This document shows, piece by piece, positions 60,533 to 64,000 of a stretch of DNA of 64,000 nucleotides (position 1 is the first letter of the stretch; every line of letters starts with the position of its first letter). The notes under the pieces are model-generated. The model was given only the letters and a program-made list of their open reading frames with translations. It was not told the origin of the DNA and did no database searches. Source of the DNA: CAXBNB01 sp040222275 (GTDB lineage Bacteria > Bacteroidota > Bacteroidia > Cytophagales > Cyclobacteriaceae); contig JAVKDJ010000034.1 of the NCBI GenBank assembly GCA_040222275.1, positions 85,416 through 149,415 on the forward strand, read 5' to 3'. A program made the position numbers and the translations under genes.

Positions 60533-62641
60533 ATGACACCAAAAATGAGATTGAGGCAAGTGTTGTTGACCGTATTTACTGCGCTGGTGATGTTGATCGC
60601 CTGTACGCCAAATAAGGGGCAGAAACAGGAGGGCACCAATGCGTTGATCAACGAAAGTAGCCCTTATTTGCTTCAGCATGCTTACAATCCGGTGGATTGG
60701 AACCCCTGGGGCGAAACTGCTTTGAAACAAGCCAAGGACGAGGACAAACTCATCATTATTAGTATCGGGTATGCTGCCTGCCACTGGTGCCATGTGATGG
60801 AGCATGAATCGTTCGAGGATTCGTTGATTGCTGCTAAAATGAATGCCAACTATGTGTCGATAAAGGTGGACAGGGAAGAAAGGCCGGATGTAGATGCCAT
60901 ATACATGGATGCAGCACAGTTGATGAATGGCAGTGGCGGATGGCCGCTCAATGTGGTGGCCCTGCCTGATGGACGCCCCGTTTTTGCGGGCACCTACTTC
61001 CCACGCGACAACTGGGAAAAGGTACTGGACTATTTTGCCGACCTCTATGTGAAAGACAAGCCCAAAATGGTCTCTCAGGCAGAGCAGTTGACCGAAGGCA
61101 TCAGCCAGGTAGAGATGCCGGTGTTCAACGAATCGGGCTCTTCTTTTGATGCTGCCAATTTCGAAACATTGTTCACCAACTCGGCCAATACGGTGGATAT
61201 GAAATATGGGGGAAGGGAAGGTGAACCAAAATTTCCCATGCCCTCCATTTATGAGTTTCTCCTGTCCTATGACTACTTTCAAAACAGCGAGGAAGCCAGA
61301 AATATCCTGAAAGTAACCCTGGACAACATGGCTTTCGGAGGCATCTACGACCAATTGGGCGGTGGGTTTGCCCGCTACTCCACCGACAAAACCTGGACGG
61401 TACCGCACTTTGAAAAGATGCTGTATGACAACTCCCAATTGGTGAGCCTTTACAGCCATGCCTACCAGCACTATGGCGACCCTGAATATGCACGAATAGT
61501 GAAGGAAACACTGGATTTTGTGGACCGTGAACTTTCTGACAGATCGGGGGGCTTCTACTCTTCGCTGGATGCCGATAGTGAGGGGGAAGAGGGCAAGTTT
61601 TATGTGTGGACTGAGGAAGAAATCAACCAGGCTCTGGGACAGGATGCAGAGGTGTTTAAGACGTACTATGGGGTAACCCACAAAGGAAATTTTGAAGAAA
61701 AGAACATCCTGGTGAAAATGATGTCGATAGGCGAATTGGCTGCAAAGTATAGCCTGGATGATGAAGAGGCCGGAAAGACCATAGAAGAAGGCAAGGGCAA
61801 ACTGATGGAAATCCGCTCTGGGCGCGTAAGGCCAGGACTGGACGACAAGGTGCTCACCTCATGGAACAGCCTGATGATCATTGGTTATCTGGATGCTTAT
61901 TTTGCCCTGAATGACGATAAGTACCTGGAAAAAGCCGTAAAATGCGGAGAATTTCTGATTAAAAGACAAATTGAAAAATCCGGCAAAGTAAACCGCAACT
62001 ATAAGGATGGTAAATCATCGATCAGTGGGTTTCTGGATGATTACAGCCATACTATCCAGGCTTTTGTAAAACTGTATGAGGCCACTTTTGACGAAAGCTG
62101 GCTCTACAAGGCACGGGACTTAAAGGACTATGTAATGGAGCATTTCAGCGATGAAGAGACGAAGATGTTTTTTTATACATCTGATAACGATCCTGACCTC
62201 ATAGCCCGTAAAATGGAACTTACCGACAATGTAATCCCCGGTTCGAATTCCTCCATGGCACATGCGCTGTTTCAGCTTGGCCAGTATTTTTACGATGAAA
62301 AAGACCTTGCCCGTGCCAACCAGATGTTTGCCAATGTGGAAGCGGATGTTTTGGAAAACCCCTATTTCTATAGCAATTGGGCACGACTCTATGGCCTGAT
62401 GGGCAATAGGTTTTACGAAGTGGCCGTGGTGGGTGCCGAAGCACAACAAAAAAAGCTGGAGCTGGCTGGCAGGTACATCCCCAACAAAATCCTGATGGGT
62501 GGAAAAAACGAAGGTTCGCTGGAGCTGCTGGAAGGCAAGCTAAACAAGGGCAATACGATGATCTATGTGTGCGAAAACAAATCATGCCAACTGCCTGTGA
62601 AAGAAGCTAAACTGGCCATGGGCCAAATGGGGTTGAAGTAG
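60533..62641 (+). CDS. YyaL-type thioredoxin-domain (DUF255) lipoprotein
   Basis: A 702-residue protein: lipoprotein signal with lipobox LIAC, a thioredoxin-like DUF255 domain (about 35-195) with the conserved SPYLLQHAYNPVDW and the redox-like motif CHWCH, then a six-hairpin glycosidase-like alpha-toroid (GGGFARYSTDKTWTVPHFEKMLYDN; DDKVLTSWNSLMI). Family members (SPATA20/YyaL) have no settled biochemical role. The frame is open upstream to 60425 through repeat DNA; ATG 60533 gives the lipoprotein signal, and ATG 60545 is also possible. Confidence 0.9.
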   Translation: MTPKMRLRQVLLTVFTALVMLIACTPNKGQKQEGTNALINESSPYLLQHAYNPVDWNPWGETALKQAKDEDKLIIISIGYAACHWCHVMEHESFEDSLIAAKMNANYVSIKVDREERPDVDAIYMDAAQLMNGSGGWPLNVVALPDGRPVFAGTYFPRDNWEKVLDYFADLYVKDKPKMVSQAEQLTEGISQVEMPVFNESGSSFDAANFETLFTNSANTVDMKYGGREGEPKFPMPSIYEFLLSYDYFQNSEEARNILKVTLDNMAFGGIYDQLGGGFARYSTDKTWTVPHFEKMLYDNSQLVSLYSHAYQHYGDPEYARIVKETLDFVDRELSDRSGGFYSSLDADSEGEEGKFYVWTEEEINQALGQDAEVFKTYYGVTHKGNFEEKNILVKMMSIGELAAKYSLDDEEAGKTIEEGKGKLMEIRSGRVRPGLDDKVLTSWNSLMIIGYLDAYFALNDDKYLEKAVKCGEFLIKRQIEKSGKVNRNYKDGKSSISGFLDDYSHTIQAFVKLYEATFDESWLYKARDLKDYVMEHFSDEETKMFFYTSDNDPDLIARKMELTDNVIPGSNSSMAHALFQLGQYFYDEKDLARANQMFANVEADVLENPYFYSNWARLYGLMGNRFYEVAVVGAEAQQKKLELAGRYIPNKILMGGKNEGSLELLEGKLNKGNTMIYVCENKSCQLPVKEAKLAMGQMGLK

Positions 62642-62770
62642 ATCTAAGGTTCTACAAGGGGTAAACACGAAAGAAGATGGTCTTGCCATGTCTGTGACAG
62701 GTAGCCGAATTCCGCTAACGCTTCTTTTACCGATGACGGGATCAACTAAAATATTGATTATAAACACGTT

Positions 62771-62979
62771 GCGCTGGTGCGAGCCCAATGTCGTTAAGTT
62801 AAGCTTTTCGTCTCTGCGAGCGTAGCGCGGCAGTCTTTCTGTTTAATGTTATCTGTCCATTATGATGAGATCGCTTCGATTCCTCGCGATGACGGTTCAA
62901 CTTAACTTAACGACATTGGGTGCGAGCCTTTGGCTCGTATCCATCAAACCAGATACGAGCCAAAGGCTCGCACCAGCGC
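62771..62979 (-). repeat. Composite palindromic repeat, full copy C (inverted)
   Basis: About 209 bp. Terminal repeats 62771-62803 and 62899-62979, with an inserted hairpin of 23-bp arms at 62919-62941 and 62952-62974. Its core 62819-62896 is the exact reverse complement of 47020-47097. The preceding 62680-62770 contains further pieces shared with 47200-47330. The rest of the gap 62642-63258 has no supported gene. Confidence 0.9.
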
Positions 62980-63258
62980 ATTAGCACACCCTACAATCAT
63001 TTCAGCTTGTACATTTTGGAAATCAAAGTATTACATATAGCAATGACGTGCTCTTTCGAAGCTTTGTACTCTTACCATCTGGTTTTTTTAAAATGGGAAA
63101 TAAAGTTTTACCACCATGGTGCGCGTATAATGAGGTAAATTCCACAGGGCACGAAATAATGACACTTTCCCTCAACACCTAATCATTTCCCAAAACCCTA
63201 CACCATTGGTCTCATAAAAGGCTATTTTTATGAAATTTAAACTAGCAAACCATAAAAT

Positions 63259-63519
63259 ATGACCGACGAACTATATGTTGACATCATCGGATGGATTGGT
63301 TCAATTTTGCTGATAGCAGCCTATCTTCTCATCAGTCAGGACAGAATCAAATCCCAGTCGTACACCTATCAACTCTTAAATGTAGTGGGCAGTGTGCTGT
63401 TGATTGTAAATACCATTTACTACCGGGCTTACCCTTCTTCGGCCCTGAATGTGATTTGGGTAGTAATCGGCATTGTGTATATCGCCAAGATCTCCCAAAA
63501 GCCACAAAACCAACAGTAA
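63259..63519 (+). CDS. Small membrane protein (CBU_0592-like)
   Basis: An 86-residue protein with three transmembrane helices (about 8-26, 37-52 and 62-78). The pattern GWIGSILLIAAYLLISQDRI, YQLLNVVGSVLLIVNTIYY and SALNVIWVVIGI is that of a small, widespread membrane family sometimes called CBU_0592, of unknown function. It may be a sugar-transporter-like SWEET/SemiSWEET relative by topology only. Confidence 0.78.
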   Translation: MTDELYVDIIGWIGSILLIAAYLLISQDRIKSQSYTYQLLNVVGSVLLIVNTIYYRAYPSSALNVIWVVIGIVYIAKISQKPQNQQ

Positions 63520-63540
63520 TAAAGCTTTATAAAGATCAAA

Positions 63541-63578
63541 AAAACCATCCCGTTTCCAGGATGGTTCGATATTTTTTA
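63541..63578. terminator. Bidirectional intrinsic terminator between convergent genes
   Basis: The stem AACCATCC (63543-63550) / GGATGGTT (63559-63566) has an A-run just before it and a T-run (63573-63577) just after, so it can act in both directions between the membrane-protein gene and the beta-barrel fragment. Confidence 0.7.
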
Positions 63579-63595
63579 GCTGGTATATTGTCGTA

Positions 63596-63880
63596 TTAGA
63601 AGGAGAAAACCACCCCAGCTCCGATCACAATCTGATCTGCATACTTAGCTTGTAGGTTGAGTTTCATCGTGTCGCTCATGTCCAGATCATAACCAACTCC
63701 CAAAGCGATTTTGGAGTCAGAGGCTGAACCACCATCGCCTGATGCCCTCAGTATGTCAATGCCTACCAGACCATAAAGGGCCTCCTGGAAATAATATCTA
63801 CCGTCCAGGTTTAGGGAAGAAAATTTAAAGCCTCCAAAGTCTTTTAAAAAAATCGAATAACTAGTGTAAAGATTGGTTGT
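63596..63880 (-). pseudogene. C-terminal fragment of an outer-membrane beta-barrel gene
   Basis: The frame encodes the last strands of a small barrel (FGGFKFSSLNLDGRYYFQEALYGLVGIDIL; SKIALGVGYDLDMSDTMKLNLQAKYADQIVIGAGVVFSF) ending in Phe, as outer-membrane proteins do. Upstream of about 63880 the frame contains only shadow sequence of the IS630 transposase, and no signal peptide is present. The gene was therefore probably cut by the IS. The exact junction lies between about 63861 and 63890. Confidence 0.75.
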
Positions 63881-64000
63881 TTGCCGAACTATTTTTTGGT
63901 TTTCCGTCATAAGTCCATTCGAACGGCTTGGCCCTTTCTTTGTTGTAGGTATCGACATATTGGATTATCTGGTTTGCCAGTTGTTCTTTGCTATGCCATA
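63861..64000 (-). mobile_element. IS630-family transposase, C-terminal part, running off the window edge
   Basis: The minus-strand frame from the window end reads WHSKEQLANQIIQYVDTYNK then ERAKPFEWTYDGKPKNSSA and stops at 63861. The pattern 'I..(Y/F)I..YN....KPF.WTY.GKP' is the typical end of IS630-type DDE transposases. The last residues (NNQSLH) may come from the interrupted gene. The rest of the element lies beyond position 64000. IS630 elements insert at TA, and CTAG occurs at the junction. Confidence 0.8.

Noticed and set aside
60527..61681. 384-residue minus-strand frame opposite the YyaL-type gene
   Set aside because: Antisense shadow; no homologous motif, and the plus frame is conserved along its length.
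62920..63138. 72-residue plus-strand frame starting in composite repeat C
   Set aside because: The start lies in the repeat hairpin and the remainder has no protein-like pattern.

Overview
The window is chromosomal DNA of a Bacteroidota bacterium, most likely of the order Cytophagales. The support is: promoters of the TAnnTTTG type instead of sigma-70 -10 boxes; two large TonB-dependent receptors with carboxypeptidase-regulatory N-domains; a PorE-like lipoprotein (TPR, propeller, regulatory domain, OmpA domain) of the kind tied to type IX secretion; several protein families common in this phylum (DUF6702, DUF6515, DUF6787, HupE/UreJ-2, monomeric isocitrate dehydrogenase); and intergenic DNA full of palindromic repeats. 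I saw no rRNA, tRNA, CRISPR array or prophage. The species cannot be fixed from the sequence.

Layout. 0.25-6.3 kb: a tight four-gene sugar-acid/carbohydrate operon (KGPDC/HPS-type aldolase-decarboxylase, zinc dehydrogenase, SDR, TIM-barrel isomerase) and a lipoprotein sulfatase, separated by a HigBA-like toxin-antitoxin pair that sits between two 134-bp direct repeats. 6.3-9.4 kb: a 33-bp-periodic repeat cluster, an OmpR/histidine-kinase pair and a DinB protein. 9.5-24.6 kb: M1 peptidase, HupE-like protein, MscS, DUF6702, PorE-like lipoprotein, TerC, an ABC exporter, the rluA-DUF6787-pabB-pabC operon, an AraC regulator, a repeat-rich gap and PhzF. 24.8-28.1 kb: a NTF2-like protein and a five-gene operon for DNA-alkylation repair in which the Ada activities are split over separate genes; one member is frameshifted. 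28.3-42.2 kb: two overlapping MscS genes, LysE exporter, ppnP, M3 and M42 peptidases, a HesB-like protein, acyl-CoA carboxylase beta subunit, Ppx/GppA, Ldh-type dehydrogenase and a DivIC-like protein.

42.2-50.2 kb: a second two-component system followed by a TonB-type receptor. The same tandem 11-bp element stands at the same distance from the -7 box upstream of the regulator gene and of the receptor gene, which points to a small regulon. A second TonB receptor faces it, with a MITE-like element between. 50.2-64 kb: isocitrate dehydrogenase, panB, a frameshifted secreted protein, an arsI/arsC-like pair, a TPR protein, tyrS, a YyaL-type thioredoxin protein, another large repeat, a small membrane protein, and at the edge an outer-membrane beta-barrel gene cut off by an IS630-type transposase that runs out of the window.

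Two frameshifted genes, one IS-truncated gene, two elements with GAGGCTGTCTCAAAAGT-type ends and three loci of a nested palindromic repeat show that small mobile elements are shaping this chromosome. The observations most worth following are the shared operator of the second two-component system, the split-Ada repair operon and the repeat-bracketed toxin-antitoxin module.
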